Counted from the stretch's first letter, positions 1 through 8,848 are shown. The stretch: DNA of 64,000 nt from Porphyromonas endodontalis ATCC 35406 (GCF_000174815.1 NZ_ACNN01000026.1:124001-188000); one strand, 5' to 3'. Notes: generated by a model not told the origin, from the letters alone. Program-made: numbers and translations.

Positions 1-1
1 A

Positions 2-1276
2 CAAGATATTACGCTGATGGATCCCGATCCTAAGCGTTTGAGTGGATTGTCGAATTCTGCAGAGCTTCTTGCCGTGGTGGGCGATCCCACAGACGCGCAA
101 GACCTACGCGATTGCAATGTGCAGCATGCCGATCTTTTCATCAGCGTGATGCCGGACGAGCCTACCAATATCTTGGCATGCACTTTGGCAGCTTCTATCG
201 GAGCTCCGGAGACGATAGCACGTGTAAGTAACCATCGATATTTAGCTCCGGAATACACACGTTTTTTCGAGGGGCTTGGCGTTACCAGTCTTATTTATCC
301 AGAAGAACTTGCGGCCGAGGAGATCAATATAACCTTCCAAAACCCTTGGGCGAGACAGTATATAGAGCTCTTTAATGGCAACATTGTACTCCTAGGTGTA
401 AAGGTGCGCAATGGGTCCGAACTCGTGGGAAAGAAGCTGATCGAACTCCCCCATGTGGAACGGAAAAAATTCCATGTGGTGGCCATTAAACGTGGTACTG
501 AGACCATTATCCCCTCGGGGCAGACCTCTATAGAACACGGAGATATTGTCTTTTTTACGGCCATAGGCAGCGATATAGACGAAGTAAGGCAACTAGCCGG
601 AAAGAAGAAAGTAGAGGTAAAGCGCGTGGTCGTGATGGGAGCCAGTAGCATCGCCATGCGTACCATTGCCAAAGCGAATAGAAGTATTGAGTTTATTCTA
701 TTCGAGAAAGAAAAACGCCGTATAGAGGAAATTCGGGACAAACTCCCCTCTAATGTTACCCTCTATCATGGGGATGGTAGAGATCCTGCTTTACTTGAGG
801 AGGTGGGGATACGAAACGCCCAGGTTTTTATGGCTCTAACGGAGAACTCCGAAACAAACGTACTGGCCTGCCTGGCTGCCAAACGCTACGAGGTATTCAA
901 AACTATTGCCAAAGAAGAAAATATAGACTACATACCTCTAGCAGAACGGCTTGATATAGGTACTATTATCAACAAAAAACTGATAGCTGCCGGCTACATA
1001 TACCGCTCTCTCTTGGGACAGGATACAAGCACTGTGAAGTGTCTGACGATAGCCAATGCCGATGTTGCCGAGATTGTAGCACGCCGTGGCTCTCCCATTA
1101 CAGGAAAGCCCGTAAAAGACTTGGCACTCCCCAAAGGAATTACTCTAGGGGGGATGGTGCGCAATGGTGTACCTCATATGATTGATGGTAATACTATTAT
1201 AGAACCCTACGATTTGGTAGTTGTATTCTGTTACGAGCTTGCTATCGACAAGGTAAAAGCTCTATTCGAGGAGTAA
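2..1276 (+). CDS. trkA: Trk potassium uptake regulator TrkA (5' end outside window)
   Basis: Cytosolic NAD-binding gating subunit of the Trk potassium transporter. The reading frame is open to the window edge (codons for QDITL precede the first ATG at 17), so about 20-30 N-terminal residues, including the first Rossmann glycine motif, lie outside; 424 residues are visible against roughly 446 in the family. The visible order is the rest of RCK domain 1, a TrkA_C domain, a second RCK domain beginning near RVVVMGASSIAMR, and a second TrkA_C domain at the C-terminus. The second glycine motif reads GASSIA rather than GxGxxG, as is often seen in the second repeat. The gene lies 13 bp before trkH, so the two probably form an operon. 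Confidence 0.95.
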   Translation, partial: QDITLMDPDPKRLSGLSNSAELLAVVGDPTDAQDLRDCNVQHADLFISVMPDEPTNILACTLAASIGAPETIARVSNHRYLAPEYTRFFEGLGVTSLIYPEELAAEEINITFQNPWARQYIELFNGNIVLLGVKVRNGSELVGKKLIELPHVERKKFHVVAIKRGTETIIPSGQTSIEHGDIVFFTAIGSDIDEVRQLAGKKKVEVKRVVVMGASSIAMRTIAKANRSIEFILFEKEKRRIEEIRDKLPSNVTLYHGDGRDPALLEEVGIRNAQVFMALTENSETNVLACLAAKRYEVFKTIAKEENIDYIPLAERLDIGTIINKKLIAAGYIYRSLLGQDTSTVKCLTIANADVAEIVARRGSPITGKPVKDLALPKGITLGGMVRNGVPHMIDGNTIIEPYDLVVVFCYELAIDKVKALFEE

Positions 1277-1289
1277 ACCACAAGCACAT

Positions 1290-2783
1290 ATGTTCTCGGT
1301 TCTTCACGCTCAAAGATCTAAGTCATCGGGGATTAATTTCCCCTTTATTGCCTCGGTTGTTGGCAGTATGTGTCTTTTTGAGACCCTCTTTCTGTCGATC
1401 TGTTTTTTTGTTGCATTGTATACACGAGGGGGAGATGCACTCCCCTTTCTCTATACAATTGGCATCATGGCAGTTGTAGGGTCGTTTCTTTTCTTCTATG
1501 GGAAACTCGCAAAAAAGAATCGGAATACAGGGATCCGAGAAGGGATGCTGTCGGTTACAACAACTTGGCTAATACTCTCTTTGATAGGAATGCTTCCCTT
1601 TGTCTTTGGGAGTTATACCCCTACTGTTATTGACGCTTTCTTTGAGACTGTATCCGGCTTTACCACTACCGGAGCTACCATATTCACCTCAGTACATCAG
1701 TTGCCCCATGGGATTCTGCTTTGGCGTAGCCTTATACAGTGGCAGGGAGGTATTGGTATCGTTGTCTTTACCTTGGCCCTTATGCCTACACTAGGCTCTG
1801 GAGGAGGATTGCTCTATAATGCGGAAACTACGGGTATCAAACACGATCGTTTCATGCCGCGTATCACCGAGGTGGCAAGAAGACTTTCGATTGTTTATTT
1901 GGGGCTAACGGCTCTACTTACCATCCTTCTAATGTGTGGAAAAATGAATTTTTTTGAGTCCATTTGCCATGCATTCACTTGCGTCTCTACGGGAGGATAT
2001 TCTACTCGAGACAATGGTATTTTAGAGTTCAATTCTCCCTATATAGAGTACCTCATTACCCTATTCATGTTCATTGGGAGCCTTAATGTTACCCTGCTCT
2101 ACTTTACCTTTTTCGGGAAAAAACCCGGCAAACTTTTCCGCGACGAAGAGTTTCGCTGGTTTACTATATTCGTGGGGATTTGCATCGTACTTTCTACGGC
2201 TTGGCTTTCGTACCAAAACCTGTTCGACACGGCCGAAAGTACCTTCCGTCACGCTGCTTTCCAAGTCATCTCCCTAATTAGTAGTACTGGATATGTTACG
2301 GCAGATATGAATGAGTGGCACCCTCTTTTCTTCTGTTTAGGGATGATAATGATGGCGATCTGTGGATGTGCAGGGTCTACAGCCGGAGGGCTTAAAATGA
2401 GCCGTTTTATGGTGATGATGAAGAACCTAAACAACGAGTTTAAGAAGCGAATCCACCCCAAGATGGTAACGAATGTGCGCTTCAATGGCAATAGTATCTC
2501 GGGCGATTATGTGGTGCAGGTGCTTGCTTTTATCTCCTTGTACATCACGCTGATCTTGATTGGCACCATCGCCTTAACCATTTCTGGCAACAACTTTATT
2601 ACAGCCGCCTCTTCCGCCTTCACCTGCATCAGTAACGTAGGACCTTCGTTCGGTAAGTTCTCTATGCATTTTGCCTATGCTACAGGGTTTGAAAAGATTA
2701 TTTTGAGCTTCATCATGTTGGCAGGGCGTCTAGAAGTCTTTACAGTAATCTGCATCCTGCAACCATCTTTCTGGCGTAAATAA
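1290..2783 (+). CDS. trkH: Trk potassium uptake membrane subunit TrkH
   Basis: Ion-conducting membrane subunit of the Trk system. The 497-residue protein is rich in hydrophobic helices and shows the four pore-loop segments expected of a TrkH/KtrB channel: TTTGATIF, STGGYSTRD, SSTGYVTAD and SNVGPSFG. These supply the filter glycines. The length is normal for the family. It follows trkA after 13 bp, which supports a two-gene operon in which TrkA gates TrkH. A short hairpin with a T-rich tail follows the stop codon. Confidence 0.96.
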   Translation: MFSVLHAQRSKSSGINFPFIASVVGSMCLFETLFLSICFFVALYTRGGDALPFLYTIGIMAVVGSFLFFYGKLAKKNRNTGIREGMLSVTTTWLILSLIGMLPFVFGSYTPTVIDAFFETVSGFTTTGATIFTSVHQLPHGILLWRSLIQWQGGIGIVVFTLALMPTLGSGGGLLYNAETTGIKHDRFMPRITEVARRLSIVYLGLTALLTILLMCGKMNFFESICHAFTCVSTGGYSTRDNGILEFNSPYIEYLITLFMFIGSLNVTLLYFTFFGKKPGKLFRDEEFRWFTIFVGICIVLSTAWLSYQNLFDTAESTFRHAAFQVISLISSTGYVTADMNEWHPLFFCLGMIMMAICGCAGSTAGGLKMSRFMVMMKNLNNEFKKRIHPKMVTNVRFNGNSISGDYVVQVLAFISLYITLILIGTIALTISGNNFITAASSAFTCISNVGPSFGKFSMHFAYATGFEKIILSFIMLAGRLEVFTVICILQPSFWRK

Positions 2784-2790
2784 CTCTTCT

Positions 2791-2816
2791 GCAGCCGAAG
2801 GGGCTGTCTCCTTTTT
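2791..2816 (+). terminator. Probable terminator of trkAH
   Basis: Stem CAGCC (2792-2796) and GGCTG (2802-2806) with a 5-base loop, followed by a pyrimidine/T-rich tail ending in five Ts. It starts 8 bp after the trkH stop. The stem is short, so confidence is moderate. Confidence 0.55.
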
Positions 2817-3102
2817 ATCTCCTGACATTTTCGGATCATGTGTGCCGGAGGGGCTTCTATCCCCTCTGTATGCCCCTCTCTTGCCCTAAAGGAGAAAGAA
2901 TTCTACCTGAGAATAGGATATTTTCTGGGCAAGATTGAGCGCGAAACCAGGTAACTTATGGGAGAATCTCACGCAGTAGGGAAAGGGAAATTAGGCTCTG
3001 CTCTACCCTCCCGATTACTTGATTTTCTTGCTCCTTATTGAGCAGGTTAAAAGGGATGGCTACCGGCTCTTGTGGGACGAGGAGACTAGGTAAACAAAAA
3101 GG

Positions 3103-3138
3103 GAAACAACGAACTCCCAAAACGGACTCCGTTGTTTC
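3103..3138. repeat. Inverted repeat, 9-bp arms
   Basis: GAAACAACG (3103-3111) and CGTTGTTTC (3130-3138) are perfect complements with an 18-base spacer. It lies 13 bp from a second, longer palindrome. It could be part of the transcription end of trxA on the minus strand, or an extragenic palindromic element. No T-run follows on either side. Confidence 0.6.
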
Positions 3139-3151
3139 TCAGTCTATCAAT

Positions 3152-3186
3152 AGGAAGATTCCATCCCCGAGGGGAGGAATCTTCCT
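3152..3186. repeat. Long near-perfect palindrome downstream of trxA
   Basis: Arms AGGAAGATTCC (3152-3162) and GGAATCTTCCT (3176-3186) enclose a second stem, TCCCC (3164-3168) with GGGGA (3171-3175), giving 16 paired bases with one bulged A and a GA turn. It starts 44 bp after the trxA stop, so it may serve as the end or stabilising hairpin of the trxA transcript, although no T-run follows on either strand. Confidence 0.7.
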
Positions 3187-3230
3187 GTTATATCAGCCCC
3201 AATATCTCAGGGGTAAGGTTCTGATTCTTC

Positions 3231-3545
3231 TTAGAGAAGCTTCTCTGCCTCTGCAATTAGGGTAGCTTTTGATTGTGCTCCCACGAGCTTATTCTGCACC
3301 TCTCCATTTTTGATAAACAAGATGGTAGGGATATTGCGTACACGGAATTGTGCAGGCAAGTCTTGGTTACTATCTACATCTACCTTACCTACGATGATGC
3401 GTCCATCATATTCGGTTGCAAGCTCGTCAATCATAGGACCAACAAGCTGACAAGGACCACACCAAGTAGCCCAAAAATCTACGATCATAGGTTTACCTTC
3501 GGCAAGAAGTGCCTCAAAGTTCGTATCAGTTATTTGCATTGCCAT
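3231..3545 (-). CDS. trxA: Thioredoxin
   Basis: Small cytosolic dithiol-disulfide oxidoreductase of 104 residues, the classic thioredoxin length. The active site WCGPC falls at residues 28-32 after the conserved IVDFWATW strand, and the cis-proline segment NIPTILF follows further on. It transcribes away from dnaE in the same direction; a Bacteroidota -7 box lies at 3585-3592, between the two genes, so trxA may have its own promoter as well as read-through from dnaE. Confidence 0.97.
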   Translation of the reverse strand: MAMQITDTNFEALLAEGKPMIVDFWATWCGPCQLVGPMIDELATEYDGRIIVGKVDVDSNQDLPAQFRVRNIPTILFIKNGEVQNKLVGAQSKATLIAEAEKLL

Positions 3546-3584
3546 AGTTCAAACTGTTCTTTAGTTACTAATTTATTTATACTA

Positions 3585-3592
3585 CAAATATA
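3585..3592 (-). promoter_or_regulatory. Candidate -7 box for trxA
   Basis: On the minus strand this reads TATATTTG, matching the Bacteroidota -7 consensus TAnnTTTG. It lies 40 bp before the trxA start and just overlaps the area of the dnaE stop. I see no good -33 TTTG at the expected spacing. Confidence 0.4.
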
Positions 3593-3594
3593 CT

Positions 3595-6500
3595 CTATTT
3601 TACGGAATAAGGGATCTCGAATGACTCCAAAAGATCTACCAACCAAGTACCCAGAGTGAATGCTCTCTCGGTCATTAGGTACCTCTCTATCGGATTGCCA
3701 AACTCATCACAGAAGGATATGATAAGCTTTGTTTGGGCATTATTGGCTTTCTCACTACCATGGGCATCTATCTCGGTGATAAACTCTTTGACAAACAATT
3801 CGTCGATCTCTTTATAGGGGATAAATAACTCAACCTCTTTGATTGAAGAATAGTATTCGTCGGTCAGAAGTTCAATTGAGTTGAAAGAAAGGTCGAATCG
3901 TTCCGGTTCATCGGGCTTCTTGAATTGCCACAGCTTTACACTGGCATGGCAGATCAGGAAGATCTCGGTTTTGAGGAAATGTTTGTATTCAAGGTACTGT
4001 TTCCCAAAGAGGGCAAACTCATGAGAACCGGACAAATCTTCGAGGGTGAAGCGACCATAGGGCTTGTTTGTCTTGGTCAGCCCTTCCATCACATTTGTGA
4101 CCAATCCGGCAAATACCATCCTGGTGTCTTTGAATTCCTCCAAGTCCTTTTTGTCGAGATCATCGAGCTTTACGGTACAAAGCTTATCTAGGATAAGGCG
4201 GTAAGGCTCCAGGGGATTCGAACTAATATAGATACCAACAAGTTCGTACTCTTTGCTGAGTTTGGTAAGATTATTCCAAGGCTCGGCTTGGGGGACTTCC
4301 GGTTCTGGGATCGAAAGTTCCTCACTCTCTCCAAAAAGCCCCATGCTCTGAGACGAACTCTCCTCTTGCACAATGCGACCATAGGCAAGCAGGGTGGCTA
4401 TAAATGAATCCTCACGGGAGTTGACAGGAGGTGCAAAGAAGCTCTCTCTCTCAATACCGAAGCTATCGAAGGCGCCGGAGAGAGCGAATGCTTCCATCGT
4501 TTTTCTATTGATAAACTGTCGGGGGATGCGAGCAACAAAGTCGTAGATGCTTGTAAAGGGACCATTTTGCTCTCGGTCTTCGATGAGTTTATCGATTGTT
4601 GTTTGGTTTACCCCTTTGATGCCACTAAGTCCAAAGCGTATATCGCCGTTGCTATTGACACTGAACTTTTGCATTGATTCGTTTACGTCGGGAGAAAGAA
4701 GGCGGATACCCATTGCCTTGCACTCCTTCATGAGTTTCGCTATTTCCGGAGCATTGCTGAGGTTGCAACTCAAGTTGCCCGCCATAAACTCACTCGGATA
4801 GTGCGCCTTGAGGTAAGCCGTTTGGTAAGCCAACCAGCTATAACAGGCAGCATGACTCTTATTGAAGGCATATTTGGCAAAGTCCTCCCAGTCCATCCAA
4901 ATCTTCTCTAGGACCTCTTTGGAATGCCCATTCTCTACGCCCCCTTTGAGGAAGTCTGCCTTGAGCTTCTCCATCTCCTCAATTTTCTTTTTCCCCATCG
5001 CCTTGCGGAGGGAGTCACTCTGGCCACGTGTGAAATTGGCCAGAGAGCGAGATAGAAGCATTACCTGCTCTTGGTATACGGTTACACCAAAAGTCTCCTC
5101 AAGTATTTCCTTGGTTTCCGGCACATCGTAGATGATCTCCTCTCTACCGTGCCTTCGGGCAATGTACTGAGGGATATACTTCATCGGCCCCGGGCGATAG
5201 AGAGCATTCATTGCAATGAGCAGCTCAAATCGATCGGGTTGTAGCTCTCTCAGATACTTTTGCATCCCTGCGGATTCGAACTGAAAGATCCCCACCATTC
5301 GTCCCTCGCAGAAGAGTTTGAATGTCTTCTCGTCGTCTAGAGGGATGTGGTCTATGTCAATATCCTTATGGAATCGGTGTTTTACATTCTCCAATCCCTC
5401 TCGGATGATACTGAGCGTTTTGAGTCCTAAGAAATCCATTTTGATAAGACCTGTGGACTCGATCACCTTACCCTCGTACTGGGTAATCAATACCTTTTCT
5501 CCGTTCTCATCGAAAGAAGTCGAAATAGGGATTACGTCGCTTATATCATACTTCCCGATGATCACTCCACACGCATGAACCCCAATATTGCGAATACTCC
5601 CCTCCAACTTCTGTGCATACTTGAAGGTATCTTGTATCTGAGTATTGCTCCCGACCTGTAGTTTCTTTAGCTCGGGTACGACTAAAGTAGATAGTTCGAT
5701 AGTTACGTTGCCCTTTGCATTTTCATAGCCGGGCGTCTTGTGTATAAGCTCCATATCGCTATCACTAAACTTATCGGGGATGAGCTTAGTAATGCGTCGG
5801 CTCTCTTCTACCGGTATATGTTTTAGGCGCGCAACGTCGGCAATCGAGCTTTTGGCTTTCATTTCGCCAAAGGTGATGATCTGAGCCACGTTTTTGTGTC
5901 CGTACTTCTCGGTAGCCCATTGGAGGATCTTTGCACGCCCGGAGTCGTCGAAGTCTATGTCAATATCCGGGAGGGAGATACGATCCGGATTGAGGAATCG
6001 CTCGAAAAGCAAGCCGTATTTCAGTGGGTCTAGATTCGTTATCTTGAGGCAATAGGCTACGGCCGAACCTGCTGCCGAACCACGCCCCGGCCCCACACAC
6101 ACTCCCATGTCTCGAGCTGCCTGAATGAGGTCTTGCACGATAAGGAAGTATCCGGGGAATCCCATCGACTTAATCGTGTTCAACTCAAAGTCAATCCGCT
6201 CCTTTACCTCCTCGGGGATGGGGTCGCCATAGCGCATTTTTGCCCCTTCGTAGGTGAGGTGCTGGAGGTATTTGTCGGCATCATCAAACCCTTCGGGCAG
6301 TGGGAAGTCCGGCATAAGTGCCGGGTTTTCGATGGTATAGAACTCTACTTTGTTTAGGATTTCCAGCGTATTGGAGAGAAGTTCGGGGCGATCTGCAAAC
6401 ACGGCATTCATCTCCTCTTGAGTTTTGAGCCACTCTTGCTGCGAATAACGCATACGCTGAGGGTCGTCTAGATCTCTCTTCGTACCCAAGCAAATGAGCA

Positions 6501-7350
6501 TATCGTGCGCCGTGGCATCCTCCTGATTGACAAAGTGGACATCATTCGTTGCCACTACCTTTACCCCTGTACGCTCTGCAATATCGTAGATCACTTCGTT
6601 CACAGCCAGCTGCTGCACAAAGGTCTCTCTATTGGCATTTGGGTCATCCGTTTGATGGAGTTGCACCTCTAGGTAATAGTCTTCTCCAAAGATGTTTTTG
6701 AACCAACGAACGGTCTCTTCTGCTCGCTCGGGATGCCCTCCTAGGATGTGTTGCGGGACTTCTCCTCCCAAACAGGCACTCATTACGATAACCCCTTCGT
6801 GGTATTGCTCAAGCAAATCTTTGTCGATACGGGGGCGATAATACTCCCCTTCGGTAAATGATGCGGATACCATTTTGCAGAGATTGAGGTACCCTTGTTT
6901 GTTCTTGGCAAGGAGGATGAGATGCCACCCACTTCGGTCTATGGAGCGGCTGGGGTTGTAGGGATCCGGCACGTCCTTGTCTTTGTCGAAGCGGGTGCGT
7001 CGTGCGCAATAGGCCTCACAGCCGAAAATCGGCTTAAACATCTGACGCTCTACCTCACTTATCTCCTGTTCCAATTTCTCTATTTCTTCCTTATCCTCAG
7101 GGGTGGGCGACTCCTTTTTTTGCAGCTCCTTTATCTCTTTTTTGAGTGCGGAGATGCGAGAACGATGCTTTGAATTGACCTTGTTGCACTCATCGAAGAA
7201 TGTTTTAATCCCAAACATAACTCCATGATCCGTAAGGGCAATACCGGGCATACCATCCCCGATGGCTTTTTTTACGAGAGCCGAGACGGAGGCTTGCCCA
7301 TCAAGGATTGAGAATTGTGAGTGAACGTGTAGGTGGACGAAAGGAACCAT
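3595..7350 (-). CDS. dnaE: DNA polymerase III alpha subunit
   Basis: Replicative DNA polymerase catalytic subunit, 1251 residues from the ATG chosen here. The N-terminus carries the PHP domain (FVHLHVHSQFSILDG). The polymerase core includes GPGRGSAAGS and the metal-binding PDIDIDFDDSGR. C-terminal to that are the helix-hairpin-helix and OB-fold regions. The open frame extends 16 codons further upstream to a TTG at 7398, but the ATG at 7350 puts the PHP motif at the usual distance from the N-terminus, so I prefer it. The protein is of DnaE rather than PolC type: no exonuclease insert is visible. It lies upstream of trxA on the same strand. Confidence 0.96.
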   Translation of the reverse strand: MVPFVHLHVHSQFSILDGQASVSALVKKAIGDGMPGIALTDHGVMFGIKTFFDECNKVNSKHRSRISALKKEIKELQKKESPTPEDKEEIEKLEQEISEVERQMFKPIFGCEAYCARRTRFDKDKDVPDPYNPSRSIDRSGWHLILLAKNKQGYLNLCKMVSASFTEGEYYRPRIDKDLLEQYHEGVIVMSACLGGEVPQHILGGHPERAEETVRWFKNIFGEDYYLEVQLHQTDDPNANRETFVQQLAVNEVIYDIAERTGVKVVATNDVHFVNQEDATAHDMLICLGTKRDLDDPQRMRYSQQEWLKTQEEMNAVFADRPELLSNTLEILNKVEFYTIENPALMPDFPLPEGFDDADKYLQHLTYEGAKMRYGDPIPEEVKERIDFELNTIKSMGFPGYFLIVQDLIQAARDMGVCVGPGRGSAAGSAVAYCLKITNLDPLKYGLLFERFLNPDRISLPDIDIDFDDSGRAKILQWATEKYGHKNVAQIITFGEMKAKSSIADVARLKHIPVEESRRITKLIPDKFSDSDMELIHKTPGYENAKGNVTIELSTLVVPELKKLQVGSNTQIQDTFKYAQKLEGSIRNIGVHACGVIIGKYDISDVIPISTSFDENGEKVLITQYEGKVIESTGLIKMDFLGLKTLSIIREGLENVKHRFHKDIDIDHIPLDDEKTFKLFCEGRMVGIFQFESAGMQKYLRELQPDRFELLIAMNALYRPGPMKYIPQYIARRHGREEIIYDVPETKEILEETFGVTVYQEQVMLLSRSLANFTRGQSDSLRKAMGKKKIEEMEKLKADFLKGGVENGHSKEVLEKIWMDWEDFAKYAFNKSHAACYSWLAYQTAYLKAHYPSEFMAGNLSCNLSNAPEIAKLMKECKAMGIRLLSPDVNESMQKFSVNSNGDIRFGLSGIKGVNQTTIDKLIEDREQNGPFTSIYDFVARIPRQFINRKTMEAFALSGAFDSFGIERESFFAPPVNSREDSFIATLLAYGRIVQEESSSQSMGLFGESEELSIPEPEVPQAEPWNNLTKLSKEYELVGIYISSNPLEPYRLILDKLCTVKLDDLDKKDLEEFKDTRMVFAGLVTNVMEGLTKTNKPYGRFTLEDLSGSHEFALFGKQYLEYKHFLKTEIFLICHASVKLWQFKKPDEPERFDLSFNSIELLTDEYYSSIKEVELFIPYKEIDELFVKEFITEIDAHGSEKANNAQTKLIISFCDEFGNPIERYLMTERAFTLGTWLVDLLESFEIPYSVK

Positions 7351-7441
7351 ACTATATCGATTGTCGTTGCTCTGAATGTGATCTCTACTTATCTGCAAAG
7401 GAGAAAAGCTGTGGTTTCTCTTCGGGGAGAAGAGCCTGCTA

Positions 7442-7449
7442 CAAAGTTA
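7442..7449 (-). promoter_or_regulatory. Candidate -7 box for dnaE
   Basis: The minus strand reads TAACTTTG, fitting TAnnTTTG, about 90 bp before the preferred dnaE start. A matching -33 element is not clear, so this is tentative. Confidence 0.35.
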
Positions 7450-7499
7450 GGCGATTTGCTTTATTCGTCCACCATCTCGCAGGGTAATTGACTTGTCGC

Positions 7500-7653
7500 A
7501 AAAAGCTCATGAGCTTTCATCAAATTTCTAATGAGCTTTTAGTAAAAAGCTAATGAGCTTTTGTCGGATTCCTCATGAGCTTTTGAGAGAAAGCTAATGA
7601 GCTTTTATAAGAATGGTCATTAGCAATCGCCTGAGTGGTCATTAAGAATAGAG
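7500..7653. repeat. 22-bp-period direct repeat array built on AAAGCTnATGAGCTTT
   Basis: Seven consecutive 22-bp units can be laid out from 7500. Units 1 to 5 share the core ATGAGCTTT at a fixed position; units 6 and 7 keep only GGTCATTA at the equivalent position and look decayed. Unit 1 contains a perfect 16-bp palindrome, AAAGCTCATGAGCTTT (7502-7517); units 3 and 5 have the same palindrome with one change. The spacing is close to two helical turns, which would put each core on the same DNA face. The array sits in the non-coding stretch between dnaE and an accessory-looking gene pair. Function unknown. Confidence 0.8.
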
Positions 7654-7661
7654 AAAAAGGT

Positions 7662-7928
7662 TCATATTGAGGAGGAAGAGGCAGAGATGAAGAAGCTCTT
7701 CCGCTTGATGGTTTTTTGAAAACGTCTAGAGAGCATTGACAAAATAATGGGTGTTTGTCCATTGCCAGCACACAAACAAATCCACACCCAAATCACTGAC
7801 CAAAAGATTGTGAAGGATATGGAGAGGTTGATACTACAAAGAAGTATGTAGCCCAAAACTGAAAGAACTTGCTTCGTGTTTAGTGGAGCAAGTTCTTTAC
7901 ATTTTATGACTTTTTTCTCAATAGTCAT
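7662..7928 (-). CDS. Doubtful small hydrophobic ORF, possibly a gene remnant
   Basis: An 88-codon open frame with a hydrophobic centre (about residues 24-56) and a Cys-containing stretch, CLCAGNGQTP. I do not recognise it. Against it being a real gene: its 5' half is written across a 12-bp perfect hairpin (7862-7898), its C-terminus is low-complexity Ser, and it runs towards the repeat array. It may be a remnant of a transferred gene. Recorded with low confidence because it is the only open frame of any size in this gap. Confidence 0.2.
   Translation of the reverse strand: MTIEKKVIKCKELAPLNTKQVLSVLGYILLCSINLSISFTIFWSVIWVWICLCAGNGQTPIILSMLSRRFQKTIKRKSFFISASSSSI
7862..7898 (-). terminator. 12-bp perfect hairpin, possible terminator of the methyltransferase gene
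   Basis: AAAGAACTTGCT (7862-7873) and AGCAAGTTCTTT (7887-7898) are perfect complements around a 13-base loop. Read on the minus strand, the hairpin comes about 60 bases after the stop of the methyltransferase gene and is followed after two bases by TTTT. It may end the accessory transcript before dnaE; it could equally be the end of a small mobile element. Confidence 0.5.
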
Positions 7929-7957
7929 ACCGCTTCTTTTTTATCACAATTTCGCCA

Positions 7958-8755
7958 TCATCTTGGAGGTTTCACGGCAACAACAGAAAACAGCATCGGT
8001 ATCTCGCCATTCTTTCCTGCGATTTTGAATGTTCCGTTCTTTTCAGCAGTCATATTCCCAAATAGATTGAAAGGCGAATAATCATACTCTCCGAAAGACT
8101 TTATCTGCAAATCATTACAGAGCAAGCCATTCAGCACCACAGCCAGCCCGTGGTTCCATGTAACGGTCTTTTGCCGATTGTTGGTTTCTGAATCAGTGTA
8201 GGTGGCTTCTTCAACAACATAGGGTTCTTTGCGTGAATAGGCATATCGGACTTGCGAAAAATCTTCATTGAACATCCACAATACAGGGTGAAATTCCACG
8301 AAAACGAACTTCCCTCCATCTTTCAGCATTCGTGAAACCACCTGTCCCCATTGGACTAAGTCGGGCAACCAATTAACAACGCCATAAGATGTATATACAA
8401 TGTCAAACTGTTGCCCTTGCAGCACGGCAGGTGCATCGTAGATGTTGCAGCAGCAGAATTGTGCATTCAGTCCTAATTCCTCATTCAAAGACTTTGCCGT
8501 TTGTATAGCCTCTTCTGAGAAATCCACTCCCACTACATTGGCTCCCATCTTTGATAAGGAAAGCGTATCCATGCCGAAATGGCATTGGAGATGCAGAATA
8601 GACTTTCCCCGAATATCACCCAGCAAGGACAAATCCAAGTCGGGAACAGACTTTACCTCTCTTTTGAACTTGTCCAAATCATAAAATGAAGAATGCAGAT
8701 GAATTTTTGTTCTTGCATTCCATGCTTCCTTATTTGTTTTATAATAATCTTCCAT
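7958..8755 (-). CDS. Class I SAM-dependent methyltransferase
   Basis: A 265-residue soluble protein with a Rossmann-like methyltransferase fold. Motif I region ILHLQCHFGMDTLSLS is followed by the acidic end of strand 2 in VVGVDFSEEA, then DIVYTSYGVVNWLPD as the motif IV region. The substrate cannot be told: the sequence is of the broad Methyltransf_11/25 type. It lies downstream of the AlkD-like gene on the same strand with a 93-bp gap. Base composition looks more AT-rich than the flanking dnaE and glycosyltransferase genes, and both genes sit beside a repeat array, which suggests acquisition by transfer. Confidence 0.85.
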   Translation of the reverse strand: MEDYYKTNKEAWNARTKIHLHSSFYDLDKFKREVKSVPDLDLSLLGDIRGKSILHLQCHFGMDTLSLSKMGANVVGVDFSEEAIQTAKSLNEELGLNAQFCCCNIYDAPAVLQGQQFDIVYTSYGVVNWLPDLVQWGQVVSRMLKDGGKFVFVEFHPVLWMFNEDFSQVRYAYSRKEPYVVEEATYTDSETNNRQKTVTWNHGLAVVLNGLLCNDLQIKSFGEYDYSPFNLFGNMTAEKNGTFKIAGKNGEIPMLFSVVAVKPPR

Positions 8756-8848
8756 CGTTTATTTCTTGTGATTTAACTTCGTATTCTTACATTACAACTT
8801 CATTTTGAGCATCGGGAAAGAGCTCCCCCAAGTGTATAGCGCGAGCTT

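Larger units (their letters stand above)
2784..3230. other. Convergent intergenic region trkH/trxA with several inverted repeats
   Basis: About 450 bp between the converging trkH and trxA. I see no convincing gene. It holds the trkH terminator, a GAGGGG/CCCCTC hairpin near 2852-2867, and two longer inverted repeats at 3103-3138 and 3152-3186. A 75-codon open frame on the + strand (3038-3265) runs through these palindromes and into trxA and looks non-coding. Confidence 0.6.

Noticed and set aside
3038-3265. 75-codon open frame on the + strand downstream of trkH
   Set aside because: It runs through two palindromes and overlaps the trxA 3' end; composition is not protein-like and there is no promoter box.
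7500-7653. CRISPR array
   Set aside because: Units are 22 bp with no separate unique spacers of regular length; the palindromic core repeats at a 22-bp period, and no cas genes are nearby.
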